In this document: piece by piece, positions 28,742 through 37,941 of the stretch
Numbering within the stretch: position 1 is the stretch's first letter
Layout of the letters: the number at the start of each line of letters is the position of its first letter
Assembly: GCF_001887595.1 (NCBI RefSeq)
Contig: NZ_CP017480.1
Span: 2,942,001 to 3,006,000 of the forward strand
Direction: 5' to 3'
DNA: 64,000 nucleotides
From: Luteibacter rhizovicinus DSM 16549
GTDB taxonomy: Bacteria > Pseudomonadota > Gammaproteobacteria > Xanthomonadales > Rhodanobacteraceae
The notes under the pieces: generated by a model
Seen by the model: the letters and a program-made list of their open reading frames with translations, nothing else
The model's database searches: none
What the model was told of the DNA's origin: nothing
Translations under genes and position numbers: made by a program

Positions 28742-28794
28742 TCCCAGCCGCGTCTGTTTTCACTTTAGTGTTCCGGTAATTCCAGGGTCTCCCC

Positions 28795-30771
28795 ATGTCC
28801 AAAGTCGATCTGGCGCAATTCCACAAGGCGTTTTACGAGGAGAGCCTCGATGGTCTCGACGCCATGGAGCAGGCCCTGCTCGCCCTGGACGAGGGCGCCG
28901 AGGACCCGGAACTGATCAACGTGGTGTTCCGCGCCGCCCACTCGATCAAGGGCGGTGCGGCCACCTTCGGTTTCACCGATGTCGCTGCGTTCACCCACGT
29001 CGCCGAGAACCTGATGGACGAGGTCCGCAGCGGCCGCCGTCCGATGGCGAAGGCCGTGGTGGAACTGCTGCTGCGCTCGGGCGACACCGTGCGCGACATG
29101 CTTTCCCTGTCGATGACCGGCCAGCCGGCCGCCACGGCGGAAAGCCAGGCCCTGCTGGCCGAGCTGTCGGCGATGGTGTCCGGCCATGCGGTCGCTCCGG
29201 TGGCCGTCGCGAAGGCTGCCGCACCCACCGAGGCGATCGAAGGCTGGGACATCGCCTTCCGTCCCTTCGACTACCTGCTGAAGTCCGGTAACGATCCGGC
29301 CCGCATGTTCCGCGAACTCGAGGCCCTCGGCCCGCTCGCGGTCACCTGCGATGCCAGCAAACTTCCCGCGCTGGCCGAGATGGACGCCGAGTCGTCCTAC
29401 CTCGGCTGGACGCTCCGCCTCGATGCCGGGGCCAAGCGTGCGGCGGTCGAAGGCGTGTTCGACTGGGTCGATGGCGACTGCGACCTGACCGTGACGCCGC
29501 GCATCGCCGCGCCCGCACCGGTGGCCGAGGTTGTGGCCGCTGCGCCGGCGGCTGCTGCGCCGCGGGCCGTGCGCGATCCCGCTGCCAACAGCGAGTCGAG
29601 CTCGGTCCGTGTCGGCATCGAAAAGATCGACACCCTGATCAATCTCGTCGGCGAGCTCGTCATCACCCAGTCGATGCTCAGCCAGTTCAACGACGGCGTG
29701 GACGCGTCGCAGCTGGAAATGCTGCGCCACGGCCTGGCCCAGCTCGGTCGCCATACGCGCGAGCTGCAGGAAAGCGTCATGAGCATCCGCATGCTGCCGA
29801 TCAGCACGGTGTTCAATCGCTTCCCGCGTCTGGTCCGCGACCTGGCACAGAAACTCGACAAGAAGGTCGTGCTCGACATGCGTGGCGAGACCACCGAGCT
29901 GGACAAGACCGTGCTCGAGAAGATCGGCGATCCGCTGGTCCATCTGGTCCGCAACGCCATCGATCATGGCCTGGAAATGCCGGACAAGCGTCTCGCCGCA
30001 GGCAAGGGCGATACCGGCACGCTTCGTCTGGAAGCCTTCCATCGCGGCGGCAGCATCGTCGTCGAAGTCGCCGACAACGGCGCGGGTCTCAATCGCGACG
30101 CCATCGTGGCCAAGGCCATCCAGCGCGGCATCATCGCCACGGGCGAGGGCATGTCCGACGAGGCCGTGGCCGATCTCATCTTCGAAGCCGGCTTCTCCAC
30201 CGCCGCCGCGACGACCGACCTTTCCGGTCGCGGCGTGGGCATGGACGTGGTCCGTCGCAACGTCATGGATCTGGGCGGCACGGTTGCCATCCGCAGCGTG
30301 CAGGGCAGTGGCACCACCTTCACCATCACCTTGCCGCTGACGCTGGCGATCATCGACGGCCTCACGGCTGCAGTGGGTGAGGAAATCTACATCGTGCCGC
30401 TCGTGTCCATCATCGAGTCGGTGCAGGTCAAGCCGGACACCGTTCGCAGCGTGGCCGGCGGCGGCGAGCTGTTCCGCTTCCGCGACAACTGGCTGCCGAT
30501 CGTGCGCCTGTTCGACGTGTTCGGCTGCGCCGGGCAGCGCCGTGCGGTGGACGAGGGCATCGTCATCGTCGTGGAAGGCGAGGGCACTCGCATCGGCCTG
30601 TTCGTCGACGAACTGATCGGCCAGCAGCAGGCGGTCGTGAAGTCGCTCGAAGCCAACTACCGCCGCGTCACCGGCATCTCCGGTGCGACCATCCTGGCCG
30701 ACGGCTCGGTGGCGCTCATCGCCGACGTGACCGGCCTGGTCCGCATGCAGGCGCGCCGCAAAGCCGCCTGA
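28795..30771 (+). CDS. cheA: Chemotaxis histidine kinase CheA
   Basis: 658 residues. P1 Hpt domain at 1-105 with phosphorylated His49 in RAAHSIKGGAATFGF; a P2-like segment at about 150-235; P3 dimerisation at about 265-330 (IEKIDTLINLVGELVITQS); P4 ATPase at about 330-510 with HLVRNAIDHGLEMPDKR (N box), VADNGAGLN and DLSGRGVGMDVVRRN; P5 CheW-like domain at about 515-658. All kinase boxes are intact. It receives the signal from methyl-accepting proteins through CheW and phosphorylates CheY and CheB. REP-like elements and a second promoter separate it from cheW. Confidence 0.97.
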   Translation: MSKVDLAQFHKAFYEESLDGLDAMEQALLALDEGAEDPELINVVFRAAHSIKGGAATFGFTDVAAFTHVAENLMDEVRSGRRPMAKAVVELLLRSGDTVRDMLSLSMTGQPAATAESQALLAELSAMVSGHAVAPVAVAKAAAPTEAIEGWDIAFRPFDYLLKSGNDPARMFRELEALGPLAVTCDASKLPALAEMDAESSYLGWTLRLDAGAKRAAVEGVFDWVDGDCDLTVTPRIAAPAPVAEVVAAAPAAAAPRAVRDPAANSESSSVRVGIEKIDTLINLVGELVITQSMLSQFNDGVDASQLEMLRHGLAQLGRHTRELQESVMSIRMLPISTVFNRFPRLVRDLAQKLDKKVVLDMRGETTELDKTVLEKIGDPLVHLVRNAIDHGLEMPDKRLAAGKGDTGTLRLEAFHRGGSIVVEVADNGAGLNRDAIVAKAIQRGIIATGEGMSDEAVADLIFEAGFSTAAATTDLSGRGVGMDVVRRNVMDLGGTVAIRSVQGSGTTFTITLPLTLAIIDGLTAAVGEEIYIVPLVSIIESVQVKPDTVRSVAGGGELFRFRDNWLPIVRLFDVFGCAGQRRAVDEGIVIVVEGEGTRIGLFVDELIGQQQAVVKSLEANYRRVTGISGATILADGSVALIADVTGLVRMQARRKAA

Positions 30772-30781
30772 TCGGCTCTGA

Positions 30782-30868
30782 GTGGGAGCCGCTTCAGCGG
30801 CGATTCCCCGCAGGCCAATGCCTGGGAGGGTGCGGCTGGCACCCTTTCGCCGATGAATCGGCTCCCAG
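30782..30868. repeat. Inverted pair of REP-like elements between cheA and cheW
   Basis: GTGGGAGCCGCTTCAGCGGCGATT at 30782 and the inverted TTCGCCGATGAATCGGCTCCCA ending at 30868. The inserted pair splits the chemotaxis operon; a second promoter lies just after it. Confidence 0.87.
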
Positions 30869-30921
30869 AGGAACCGGCCATCCCGGTCGTCAGAAACGAC
30901 CCACAGCCTGCAGATTTCCCC

Positions 30922-30948
30922 TCAAGAACCCACCGCGACGGCCGATAC
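30922..30948 (+). promoter_or_regulatory. Probable second sigma-28 promoter, before cheW
   Basis: TCAA, 15 bases, GCCGATAC: 3 of 4 and 7 of 8 matches to the sigma-28 consensus with the right spacing, 50 bp before cheW. It would let cheW, mcp, cheR, cheD and cheB be made even if transcription stops at the REP pair. Confidence 0.7.
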
Positions 30949-30998
30949 CCCAAGAGAAGGGGTCCCGAACCGCCGAACCGATCCGCCGTGGGAACGAC

Positions 30999-31514
30999 AT
31001 GAACCAGCAAGCCAGCTCCGCCTCCGCCCTGCCTGAAGAGGCCGCGCAGTACCTCACCGTGAACCTCGGTAACGAGGAGTACGGCGTCGATATCCTCGCC
31101 GTCCGCGAGATCCGCGGCTGGACGCCGGTCACTCGCATTCCCCAGGCCCCCGACTACGTGCTCGGCGTGCTCAACCTGCGCGGCGCCATCGTGCCGGTGC
31201 TCGACCTGCGCCTGCGCTTCGGTCTGGCACGCGAGGAATACACGGCCACCACCGTCACGGTCATCGTGATGGTCAACGGCCGCCAGTTCGGCGTCGTAGT
31301 CGATGCCGTCTCCGACGTGGTCGAGGTCGCCCCGGGCGACGTTCGTCCGGTGCCCGACATGGGCACCACCGTCGACACCGAATACCTGAAGGGACTCACC
31401 TCCGTCGCCGAGCGCATGGTTCTGCTGCTCGACGTGGATCGCCTGTTACAGCCGCAGGATGCGCAGATGCTGGAGGCCGCGTTGGCTTCCACGGATGTCA
31501 AAGCCGTCGCCTGA
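30999..31514 (+). CDS. cheW: Chemotaxis coupling protein CheW
   Basis: 171 residues, one CheW domain: YLTVNLGNEEYGVDILAVREIRGW, TRIPQAPDYVLGVLNLRGAIVPVLDLR and MVNGRQFGVVVDAVSDVVEV are the family blocks. It links receptors to the P5 domain of CheA. The mcp gene follows after 42 bp. Identity firm. Confidence 0.96.
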   Translation: MNQQASSASALPEEAAQYLTVNLGNEEYGVDILAVREIRGWTPVTRIPQAPDYVLGVLNLRGAIVPVLDLRLRFGLAREEYTATTVTVIVMVNGRQFGVVVDAVSDVVEVAPGDVRPVPDMGTTVDTEYLKGLTSVAERMVLLLDVDRLLQPQDAQMLEAALASTDVKAVA

Positions 31515-31556
31515 TACCCGGTTAGTCCTTGCCGCACTTTGCCGATTGGAACCGTG

Positions 31557-33272
31557 ATGAAGAAGTTCAAGTTCAAAGTCCCCGCCCTGACCGTTCGTGG
31601 CCGCCTGTACGGCGTGCTCGGCCTGCTCACGCTCATGCTCCTGGGTGGTGCCGCTGTCGGCCTGGGTGCGATGCACTTCCAGAACGAAGGCATGCGCCAG
31701 ATCTATGAGGAGGAGCTCGCTCCGACCGAGATGCTGAGCCGCGTGAACACCGATGCGCTGATGTCCTTCGTCGTGCTGGGCGAGGCCGCCACCAAGGTCA
31801 GCAACAAGGACCAGGTGAAGCAGAAGGTCGCGGAGTTCCAGAAGTATCAGGACGAGATGGTCAAGCTGAAGGCCGATTTCGTGAAGCTGCCGATGTCCGC
31901 CGACGTCAAGAAGCTCTACGACAAGTGGCAGTCCACCAACACCGATTACGAGCAGGCCAAGGCCGACATGATCGACGCCCTGAACCAGGGTGACGAAGGG
32001 TCCAGCGACGTGCTCGAACTGCAGGTTCGTCCGCTCCTGATGGATCGCCAGAGCCAGCTCGGCAAACTGATCGAAGCCAAGCGCGATGAAGCGGCGGCGA
32101 TCTATGCGAAGGAATCCGCCCAGTACAAGACCGTCCGTGCACTCAGCATCGGCTCGCTGGCTGTCGGCCTGTTCGTCTGCCTGCTGATCGGCGTCCTCGT
32201 CGTTCGCTCCATCATCCGCACGCTGTCGCACACCGTGTCCGTCGCGCACCAGATCGCCGAGGGCAAGCTCGGTCACGATATCCAGGTCACGCGCACCGAC
32301 GAACTCGGCCAGCTGCAGGAAGCGTTCCGCGCCATGGACGAGCGCCTCAGCGCGATCGTCGGCGAAGTGCGTCACGGTTCGGGCTCGGTCAGCACGGCGG
32401 CGCAGCAGATCTCGCGCGGCAACGACGATCTCTCGCAGCGTACGCAGGAACAGGCCTCGAGCCTGGAAGAGACCGCCTCGTCGATGGAGGAAATGACCTC
32501 CACCGTGAAGCAGAACGCCGAGAACGCCAGCCACGCCAACCAGCTGGCCCGCGGCGCCCGCGAGCAGGCCGAGCGCGGTGGCGAAGTCGTCGCGCAGACG
32601 GTCGTCGCCATGCGTGAGATCAACAGCTCCAGCAAGAAGATTTCCGACATCGTCAGCCTCATCGACGAAATCGCTTTCCAGACCAACCTGCTCGCGCTCA
32701 ACGCGGCGGTGGAAGCGGCACGTGCGGGCGAGCAGGGCCGCGGCTTCGCCGTGGTCGCGACCGAAGTGCGTAACCTGGCCCAGCGTTCGGCCGGTGCCGC
32801 GAAGGAAATCAAGGGCCTGATCAACGACAGCGCGAGCAAGGTCAAGGCCGGTTCCGAGCTGGTCGACCAGTCGGGCAAGGCACTCGCCGAGATCGTCGAA
32901 AGCGTGAAGAAGGTGACCGACATCGTCGCCGAGATCGCCGCGGCCAGCTCCGAGCAGTCGGCCGGTATCGACCAGGTCAACCACGCCGTGCTGCAGATGG
33001 ACGAGATGACCCAGCAGAACGCCGCGCTGGTGGAAGAGTCGGCCGCCGCCGCCCGTGCCATGCACGAGCAGGCGAATGAGCTCAGCCGTCAGGTGTCGTT
33101 CTTCCAGATCGCCGGCCACGCATCGAACGCGCCCGCCGCCAAGGCGCCGCGCAAGGATGCCGCCCGCGAAGAGATGGAAACCGTGTTCGCCGCCGTGCGC
33201 AGCACGCCGGCACCGCGCGCCCCGCGTCCGGTCGAGTCGGCCGCCGACGCCGGTGTGTGGAAGGAGTTCTGA
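31557..33272 (+). CDS. Methyl-accepting chemotaxis protein with four-helix sensor
   Basis: 571 residues. TM1 at about 20-42 and TM2 at about 197-220 enclose a periplasmic domain of about 155 residues that looks like a four-helix bundle ([20 protein letters not shown]). HAMP at about 220-272, then the signalling hairpin with the tip [31 protein letters not shown]. The protein ends in VWKEF, which fits the xWxxF pentapeptide that tethers CheR and CheB to receptors. ATG 31557 was chosen because it starts MKKFKFKV; an in-frame TTG six codons upstream is less likely. A weak sigma-28-like sequence lies in front. Ligand unknown. Confidence 0.95.
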   Translation: MKKFKFKVPALTVRGRLYGVLGLLTLMLLGGAAVGLGAMHFQNEGMRQIYEEELAPTEMLSRVNTDALMSFVVLGEAATKVSNKDQVKQKVAEFQKYQDEMVKLKADFVKLPMSADVKKLYDKWQSTNTDYEQAKADMIDALNQGDEGSSDVLELQVRPLLMDRQSQLGKLIEAKRDEAAAIYAKESAQYKTVRALSIGSLAVGLFVCLLIGVLVVRSIIRTLSHTVSVAHQIAEGKLGHDIQVTRTDELGQLQEAFRAMDERLSAIVGEVRHGSGSVSTAAQQISRGNDDLSQRTQEQASSLEETASSMEEMTSTVKQNAENASHANQLARGAREQAERGGEVVAQTVVAMREINSSSKKISDIVSLIDEIAFQTNLLALNAAVEAARAGEQGRGFAVVATEVRNLAQRSAGAAKEIKGLINDSASKVKAGSELVDQSGKALAEIVESVKKVTDIVAEIAAASSEQSAGIDQVNHAVLQMDEMTQQNAALVEESAAAARAMHEQANELSRQVSFFQIAGHASNAPAAKAPRKDAAREEMETVFAAVRSTPAPRAPRPVESAADAGVWKEF

Positions 33273-33275
33273 TCG

Positions 33276-34151
33276 ATGAATGCGCTCGTCAACAACGGCG
33301 ATGCCGTCGGGCTGGCGGGCGCGACGGGACCGAATCTCGGCGAAAAAGAGTTCGGTTTCCTGCGTGAGTTCGTGTTGCAACACTGCGGCATCTCGCTGGG
33401 CGATCACAAACGGCAGCTGGTCCAGGGCCGTTTGCTGCGCCGCCTTCGTGCACTGAACCTCTCGGGCTTCGAGGCGTACTGCGATCTGCTACGCCGCGAT
33501 CCCGAGGCGGAGCTCGGTGAGCTGGCCAGCTGCATCAGCACCAATGTCACCTCGTTCTTCCGCGAGATGCACCACTACGACATGCTCATCGACGAGCTCC
33601 TGCCGCGTTGGCTGGCAGAGAAGCGTGGCGGTGGTCGGCTGCGCATCTGGTCCGCGGGTTGCTCCACCGGTGAAGAGCCGTACGCTATCGCGATGGTGCT
33701 GGCCGAGGCCATCGAGCGCACCGGCATCCAGATCGACGCGAAGATCCTCGCCACCGATCTGTCGCCGCAAGCGCTCGAGGCGGCACGCAAGGGCGTCTAC
33801 CCGGTGGATCGCCTGGGTGGCGTGAGCGATGCGCGGCGCAAGCGCTGGTTCCTGCGTGGCGAAGGTTCGTTCGATGGCTTCGTGCAGGTGCACCCGCGCC
33901 TGCGCGAGCTGGTCGCCATCCAGCCGCTGAACCTGCTCCATGAATGGCCGATGCAGGGCAAGTTCGACGCGATCTTCTGCCGCAACGTCGTCATCTATTT
34001 CGACAAGCCGACCAAACAGCGGCTGTTCTCCCGTTACGCCGGCATGCTGGAAAGCCACGGCTATCTGTTCCTGGGGCACTCGGAGTCCATGTATGGACTG
34101 TCCGAGGACTTCGATCTGATCGGCCGCACGGTCTACCGGAAACGCACATGA
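33276..34151 (+). CDS. cheR: Chemotaxis methyltransferase CheR
   Basis: 291 residues. An N-terminal helical domain (EFGFLREFVLQHCGISLGDHKRQLVQGRLLRRLR) is followed by a SAM-binding Rossmann domain with RIWSAGCSTGEEPYAIAMVL and DAIFCRNVVIYFDKPTKQ. It methylates glutamates on receptors to reset sensitivity. It starts 3 bp after the mcp stop, and its own stop overlaps cheD by four bases (ATGA). Confidence 0.97.
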   Translation: MNALVNNGDAVGLAGATGPNLGEKEFGFLREFVLQHCGISLGDHKRQLVQGRLLRRLRALNLSGFEAYCDLLRRDPEAELGELASCISTNVTSFFREMHHYDMLIDELLPRWLAEKRGGGRLRIWSAGCSTGEEPYAIAMVLAEAIERTGIQIDAKILATDLSPQALEAARKGVYPVDRLGGVSDARRKRWFLRGEGSFDGFVQVHPRLRELVAIQPLNLLHEWPMQGKFDAIFCRNVVIYFDKPTKQRLFSRYAGMLESHGYLFLGHSESMYGLSEDFDLIGRTVYRKRT

Positions 34152-34807
34152 GCGACACGTTCGTCGCGCAGCCGAGGACGTTCATCGGCTTCGATCCGAA
34201 GAGCGTGCTGCCGGGATTCGAGCACGTTCGCCGCTTCTGGGATCCCGCCCAGGAAGTGGTTACGGTGAAGATTCTTCCGGGCGAGTATTACGTGAGCACC
34301 CAGGAAGAGATGATTTCCACGGTGCTCGGTTCCTGTGTGTCCGCGTGTGTTCGCGACGCACGGCGTCGTATCGGTGGGATGAATCATTTCATGCTGCCGG
34401 AGCCGGCCGGCGAGCGCGACAGCTGGACCTCGACGGTCGGCCGCGCAGCGCGCTACGGCAACGACGCGATGGAGCAACTGATCAACGCCATCCTCAAGGC
34501 TGGCGGCCGTCGCGACGATCTGGAAGTGAAGATTTTCGGGGGTGGACGCGTGCTGGCGACGATGACCGACATCGGCCAGCGCAACATCACCTTCGTCCAG
34601 CGCTACATCGCGACCGAGAACCTGAAGCTCTGCGCGGCCGATGTGGGTGACATCTACCCGCGCCAGGTGCAGTTCTTCCCGGTCAGCGGCAAGGTGCGCG
34701 TGCGTCAGTTGCGCGCCACGCACGACAACAATCTGGCCGATCGTGAGAAACGATACCTCAAGCGATTGGCCGACGATCCGATAAAGGGAGAGGTGGAACT
34801 GTTCTGA
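34148..34807 (+). CDS. cheD: Chemoreceptor glutamine deamidase CheD
   Basis: 219 residues from the ATG coupled to the cheR stop. The catalytic cysteine is in STVLGSCVSACVRD (Cys63) and the histidine in GMNHFMLPE (His80); the spacing of 17 equals that of T. maritima CheD. Later GGGRVLATMTDIGQRNI forms the second conserved block. It deamidates receptor glutamines. The last residues, KGEVELF, form a short motif that recurs at the end of the transducer encoded at 35981. No cheC or cheX gene is present in the window. Confidence 0.95.
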   Translation: MSDTFVAQPRTFIGFDPKSVLPGFEHVRRFWDPAQEVVTVKILPGEYYVSTQEEMISTVLGSCVSACVRDARRRIGGMNHFMLPEPAGERDSWTSTVGRAARYGNDAMEQLINAILKAGGRRDDLEVKIFGGGRVLATMTDIGQRNITFVQRYIATENLKLCAADVGDIYPRQVQFFPVSGKVRVRQLRATHDNNLADREKRYLKRLADDPIKGEVELF

Positions 34808-34864
34808 CGCCTGTCGTCGGCAGTATCGCCTTCCACCATCCAGCTACCCGAGTCGCAAGCGCCC

Positions 34865-35965
34865 ATGCAGAAAGTACGCGTCCTCATCGTCGACGATTCG
34901 GCCCTGGTCCGAAAGGTCCTGACGACCATGCTCGAGTCCGATCCGGGCATCGAGGTGGTCGGCACGGCCGCGGATCCGCTGATCGCCCGCGATAAGATCA
35001 AGCTGCTCAATCCCGACGTGCTCACGCTGGACGTCGAGATGCCGCGCATGGACGGCCTGACCTTCCTCGACAACCTGATGCGCCTGCGCCCGATGCCGGT
35101 GGTAATGGTCTCGACGCTGACCGAGCGGGGCGCCGACGTGACCCTGCGCGCGCTGGAACTGGGCGCGGTGGATTTCTTCACCAAGCCGCCGGCCGATCTC
35201 GCCAACACCTTCATGGACCACGCGCCGGAAATCTGCGCGAAGGTGCGCCTCGCCGCGGGCGCCAAGCCGCGTGAGCGCGCGGCGGTCAGCAAGCTGGACG
35301 TGGCCCCGCGCCTCTCCGCTGATGCCGTCCTGCCGCTCGCCCAGACGCCGGGCACGCGCGGTGGCACGCGCATCATCGCCATTGGCGCGTCCACGGGCGG
35401 TACCGAAGCGATCCGGGTGGTGCTCGAAGCGATGCCGCCGACCGCGCCGCCTATCGTCATCACCCAGCACATTCCCGCCGCTTTCAGCGGTCCCTTCGCC
35501 GCACGCATGGATTCGTGTTCCGCCATGCGCGTGATGGAAGCCCGCGACGGCCAGCCCATCCAGGCGGGCCACGCCTACATCGCGCCCGGCAGCCAGCACC
35601 TGCTGGTCATGTGGGACGGCGCCAAGCACGTCTGCCGTCTGCACGATGGCCCGCCGGTCAATCGTCACAAGCCTGCCGTCGACGTGCTGTTCCGTTCCAT
35701 GGTCGCCAGCGTCGGCGCCGCGACCATCGGCGTGCTGCTCACCGGCATGGGCGACGACGGCGCCCGTGGCCTGGGTGAACTGAAGGAAATCGGTGCACCC
35801 ACCCTGGTTCAGGACGAAGCCAGCTCGGTGGTCTGGGGTATGCCTGGCGCCGCCTGGAAAGCCGGTGCCGCCAACGAAATGCTTCCGCTCGACGCGATCG
35901 CTGCGCGCTTGCTCGCGCTCGCCCATACACCTGTTTCCGCCGCCGCCTCGCGCGTCGGCACCTGA
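34865..35965 (+). CDS. cheB: Chemotaxis methylesterase/glutamine deamidase CheB
   Basis: 366 residues. Receiver domain at 1-125 with phosphoryl acceptor Asp56 in [12 protein letters not shown]. The C-terminal esterase domain at about 170-360 carries the catalytic triad regions [11 protein letters not shown] (Ser), [10 protein letters not shown] (His) and [12 protein letters not shown] (Asp). It removes methyl groups from receptors once phosphorylated by CheA. The linker between domains is long (about 45 residues). Gap to cheD is 57 bp. Confidence 0.97.
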   Translation: MQKVRVLIVDDSALVRKVLTTMLESDPGIEVVGTAADPLIARDKIKLLNPDVLTLDVEMPRMDGLTFLDNLMRLRPMPVVMVSTLTERGADVTLRALELGAVDFFTKPPADLANTFMDHAPEICAKVRLAAGAKPRERAAVSKLDVAPRLSADAVLPLAQTPGTRGGTRIIAIGASTGGTEAIRVVLEAMPPTAPPIVITQHIPAAFSGPFAARMDSCSAMRVMEARDGQPIQAGHAYIAPGSQHLLVMWDGAKHVCRLHDGPPVNRHKPAVDVLFRSMVASVGAATIGVLLTGMGDDGARGLGELKEIGAPTLVQDEASSVVWGMPGAAWKAGAANEMLPLDAIAARLLALAHTPVSAAASRVGT

Positions 35966-35980
35966 TAGCGAGACGTCATC

Positions 35981-37159
35981 ATGCTTATCCCCAAGAACGA
36001 ACGAAGCATCGGCTTTGCCGCCAGTGCCATCGCCCTGGTCCTCGTGCTGGTGTTCCATTCGGCCTGGGTCGCCCCGGTCGTCGTGGCACTCCTGACCGCG
36101 ACCTGGATCGCGATCAGCCTGCGCCCGGCCGCGCTGCCGGACGTGGAGGTGGTGCTGCACTCGCCGTCTTCGGACGAAGCCTCGGTACGTGAGGCAATGG
36201 AAGACGTCCGCAGCGCCATCGTCGACGAGCTCGGCCACGCCAGCCGCGAACTGCACCAGGCACTGGATCTGCTGCGCGATGCCGTCGCCGAACTCGGTGG
36301 TGGCTTCAACGGCCTGTCACACAAGACCGGCAAGCAGCAGAAGCTGCTCAGCGAGATCATCGAGAGCGGTGGCAACGGCATCTCGGTGCAGGATTTCGCC
36401 TCGCGCACCGCCGGCTTGCTCGAGCACTTCGTCGGCCTGATCGTCCAGTTGTCGCGCGAGAGCCTGCGCATCGTCTACCGCATCGACGGCATGGCCAAGG
36501 AAATGGACGCCGTGTTCGCGCTGTTGAAGAACGTCAACACGATTGCCGAAGAGACCAACCTGCTGGCGCTGAATGCGGCTATCGAAGCGGCACGCGCCGG
36601 TGAATCCGGTCGTGGCTTCGCCGTGGTCGCTGGTGAGATCCGCAATCTCGCCCAGCACAGCAACCAGTTCAACGAAAAGATCGGTACCCACGTGGAGCGT
36701 TCGCGCACCGCGATGGAACAGCTTCGCGAGCTGGTCGGCCACATGGCCTCGCAGGACATGAACGTCGCGCTCTCGGCCAAGGGCGACATCGATCGCATGA
36801 TGTCGACCATCACCGAATCCAACGCACGCACCAGCGCCGCCGCCGACGAAGCCGCTTCGATCAATCGCGGCCTCGGCAACGACGTCTCCACAACCATCCG
36901 CTCGCTGCAGTTCGAAGACATTCTCAGCCAGCTGCTGCACCAGACGCGCTCGCGCCTGGTCGAGCTGCAGGAAATCACCGCCGACTGCACGCGCGACATC
37001 GAAGAACTGGCCTGCGCGCCGGCCGATCCGGCCGAGCTCGGCGCCCGTGCCCAGCGCGTCCGCTCGCGCCTGGCCGAGCAGCGTGAGCGTGCCCGCTTGC
37101 GTTCACGTGGCCCCGCCCTCCAGCAGTCCATGGCTGCTGGCGACATCGACCTGTTTTAA
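35981..37159 (+). CDS. Short chemotaxis transducer without a periplasmic sensor
   Basis: 392 residues. Two hydrophobic helices (about 10-26 and 31-47) with only a few residues between them, so almost nothing faces the periplasm. A cytoplasmic coiled-coil of helices at about 60-180 replaces a HAMP domain. The receptor tip is present in a shortened, variant form: [39 protein letters not shown] basic C-terminal segment ends in AAGDIDLF, like the VELF end of CheD. It lacks the xWxxF CheR tether. Such proteins could report membrane or cytoplasmic state. It is encoded 15 bp after cheB and 11 bp before a STAS gene. Confidence 0.85.
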   Translation: MLIPKNERSIGFAASAIALVLVLVFHSAWVAPVVVALLTATWIAISLRPAALPDVEVVLHSPSSDEASVREAMEDVRSAIVDELGHASRELHQALDLLRDAVAELGGGFNGLSHKTGKQQKLLSEIIESGGNGISVQDFASRTAGLLEHFVGLIVQLSRESLRIVYRIDGMAKEMDAVFALLKNVNTIAEETNLLALNAAIEAARAGESGRGFAVVAGEIRNLAQHSNQFNEKIGTHVERSRTAMEQLRELVGHMASQDMNVALSAKGDIDRMMSTITESNARTSAAADEAASINRGLGNDVSTTIRSLQFEDILSQLLHQTRSRLVELQEITADCTRDIEELACAPADPAELGARAQRVRSRLAEQRERARLRSRGPALQQSMAAGDIDLF

Positions 37160-37170
37160 GGGAAGCCCGC

Positions 37171-37476
37171 ATGGCCATCAACGTTCACCACGACACCGAG
37201 CACGGCTGCCTGACCCTTCATCTGGGCGAGCGCTTCGACTTCTCCATCCACCGTGCCTTCCACGATGCCTGCCTGGGCGACGTCGCTGCCTCGCGCAGCT
37301 ACGTGCTGGACCTGGAGCAGGTCACCGGCATGGACAGCTCCGCGCTGGGCATGCTGATGCTCCTGCGCGAACACGCGGGCGGCGATCGCGCCGAGATCCG
37401 TATCGTCAACGCCAGCGCCGACCTGCGTAACACCTTGCGTATCGCCGGTTTCGACAAGCTGTTCACCGTGCACTGA
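37171..37476 (+). CDS. STAS-domain protein (second of the cluster)
   Basis: 101 residues, a single STAS domain of the anti-sigma factor antagonist type: LGERFDFSIHRAFHDACL, RSYVLDLEQVTGMDSSALGMLMLLREHAG and VNASADLRNTLRIAGFDKLFTV. Unlike the first STAS protein, it keeps the conserved serine in MDSSALG that is phosphorylated in SpoIIAA-like proteins. No STAS kinase or phosphatase gene is nearby. It is the last gene of the cluster, with a terminator 24 bp downstream. Confidence 0.88.
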   Translation: MAINVHHDTEHGCLTLHLGERFDFSIHRAFHDACLGDVAASRSYVLDLEQVTGMDSSALGMLMLLREHAGGDRAEIRIVNASADLRNTLRIAGFDKLFTVH

Positions 37477-37500
37477 GCCTCTCAGGTTCCGAGTCAAAAG

Positions 37501-37527
37501 AAACGCCCCGGTCCCCCGGGGCGTTTT
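37501..37527 (+). terminator. Rho-independent terminator of the chemotaxis cluster
   Basis: An 11-bp stem (AAACGCCCCGG with CCGGGGCGTTT), a TCCC loop, then TTTTGCTTTTCT. It lies 24 bp after the last STAS gene. Confidence 0.92.
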
Positions 37528-37540
37528 GCTTTTCTGCTGT

Positions 37541-37691
37541 TGTGGGAGCCGATTCATCGGCGATGCTCTTCCTTCGATGGGAAGCGAGGCCAGCAACGTG
37601 GGAGGAGCGCTGCTGCGCAGCGGGGTTATTTACTATTCGCCGATGAATCGGCTCCTACATTTACCTATTTGCCGATGAATCGGCTCTCACA
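37541..37691. repeat. Three REP-like elements in a 465-bp intergenic stretch
   Basis: One direct copy (37541-37564) and two inverted copies (about 37637-37659 and 37670-37691). The whole gap 37477-37941 holds a terminator, these elements, and a CRP/Clp operator; no gene is seen in it. Confidence 0.87.
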
Positions 37692-37860
37692 GAATCGAAC
37701 AGAAACGCGCATTACACGCAGTTTTCGCACTTCGTTCGATCCAAGTTCACGCGCTCACGATGCGGCTGAACAGATGGCCGAATCTGCTCTACGTATTCCT
37801 ACCTAGCTGCCACTTTTGCGTACTGACACAGGGTTTGCAGGCGTTTGATGGATCCACGGT

Positions 37861-37876
37861 TGTGACGTGGGTCACA
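37861..37876 (+). promoter_or_regulatory. Perfect CRP/Clp operator before the collagen-like gene
   Basis: TGTGA-CGTGGG-TCACA fits the CRP-family consensus TGTGA-N6-TCACA at all 10 positions. It is centred 73 bp before the GTG start, a usual place for a class I/II activator site. In Xanthomonadales the reader would be Clp, whose DNA binding is blocked by cyclic di-GMP. Confidence 0.78.
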
Positions 37877-37941
37877 TTCGATGTATCGCTCCCACAGGCA
37901 GGGGGCACTACCCAGAACGCCATGCGTTCGAGGAGTGAGTC

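Noticed and set aside
31522..31548. Sigma-28 promoter before the methyl-accepting protein
   Set aside because: TTAG-N15-GCCGATTG has the right spacing but only 2 of 4 and 6 of 8 matches; too weak to annotate.
31446..33407. 653-codon ORF antisense to the methyl-accepting protein
   Set aside because: Shadow of a helical, Ala/Glu-rich coding region; no motif.
34844..36256. 470-codon ORF antisense to cheB and the transducer
   Set aside because: Spans two well-supported genes on the other strand; no motif.
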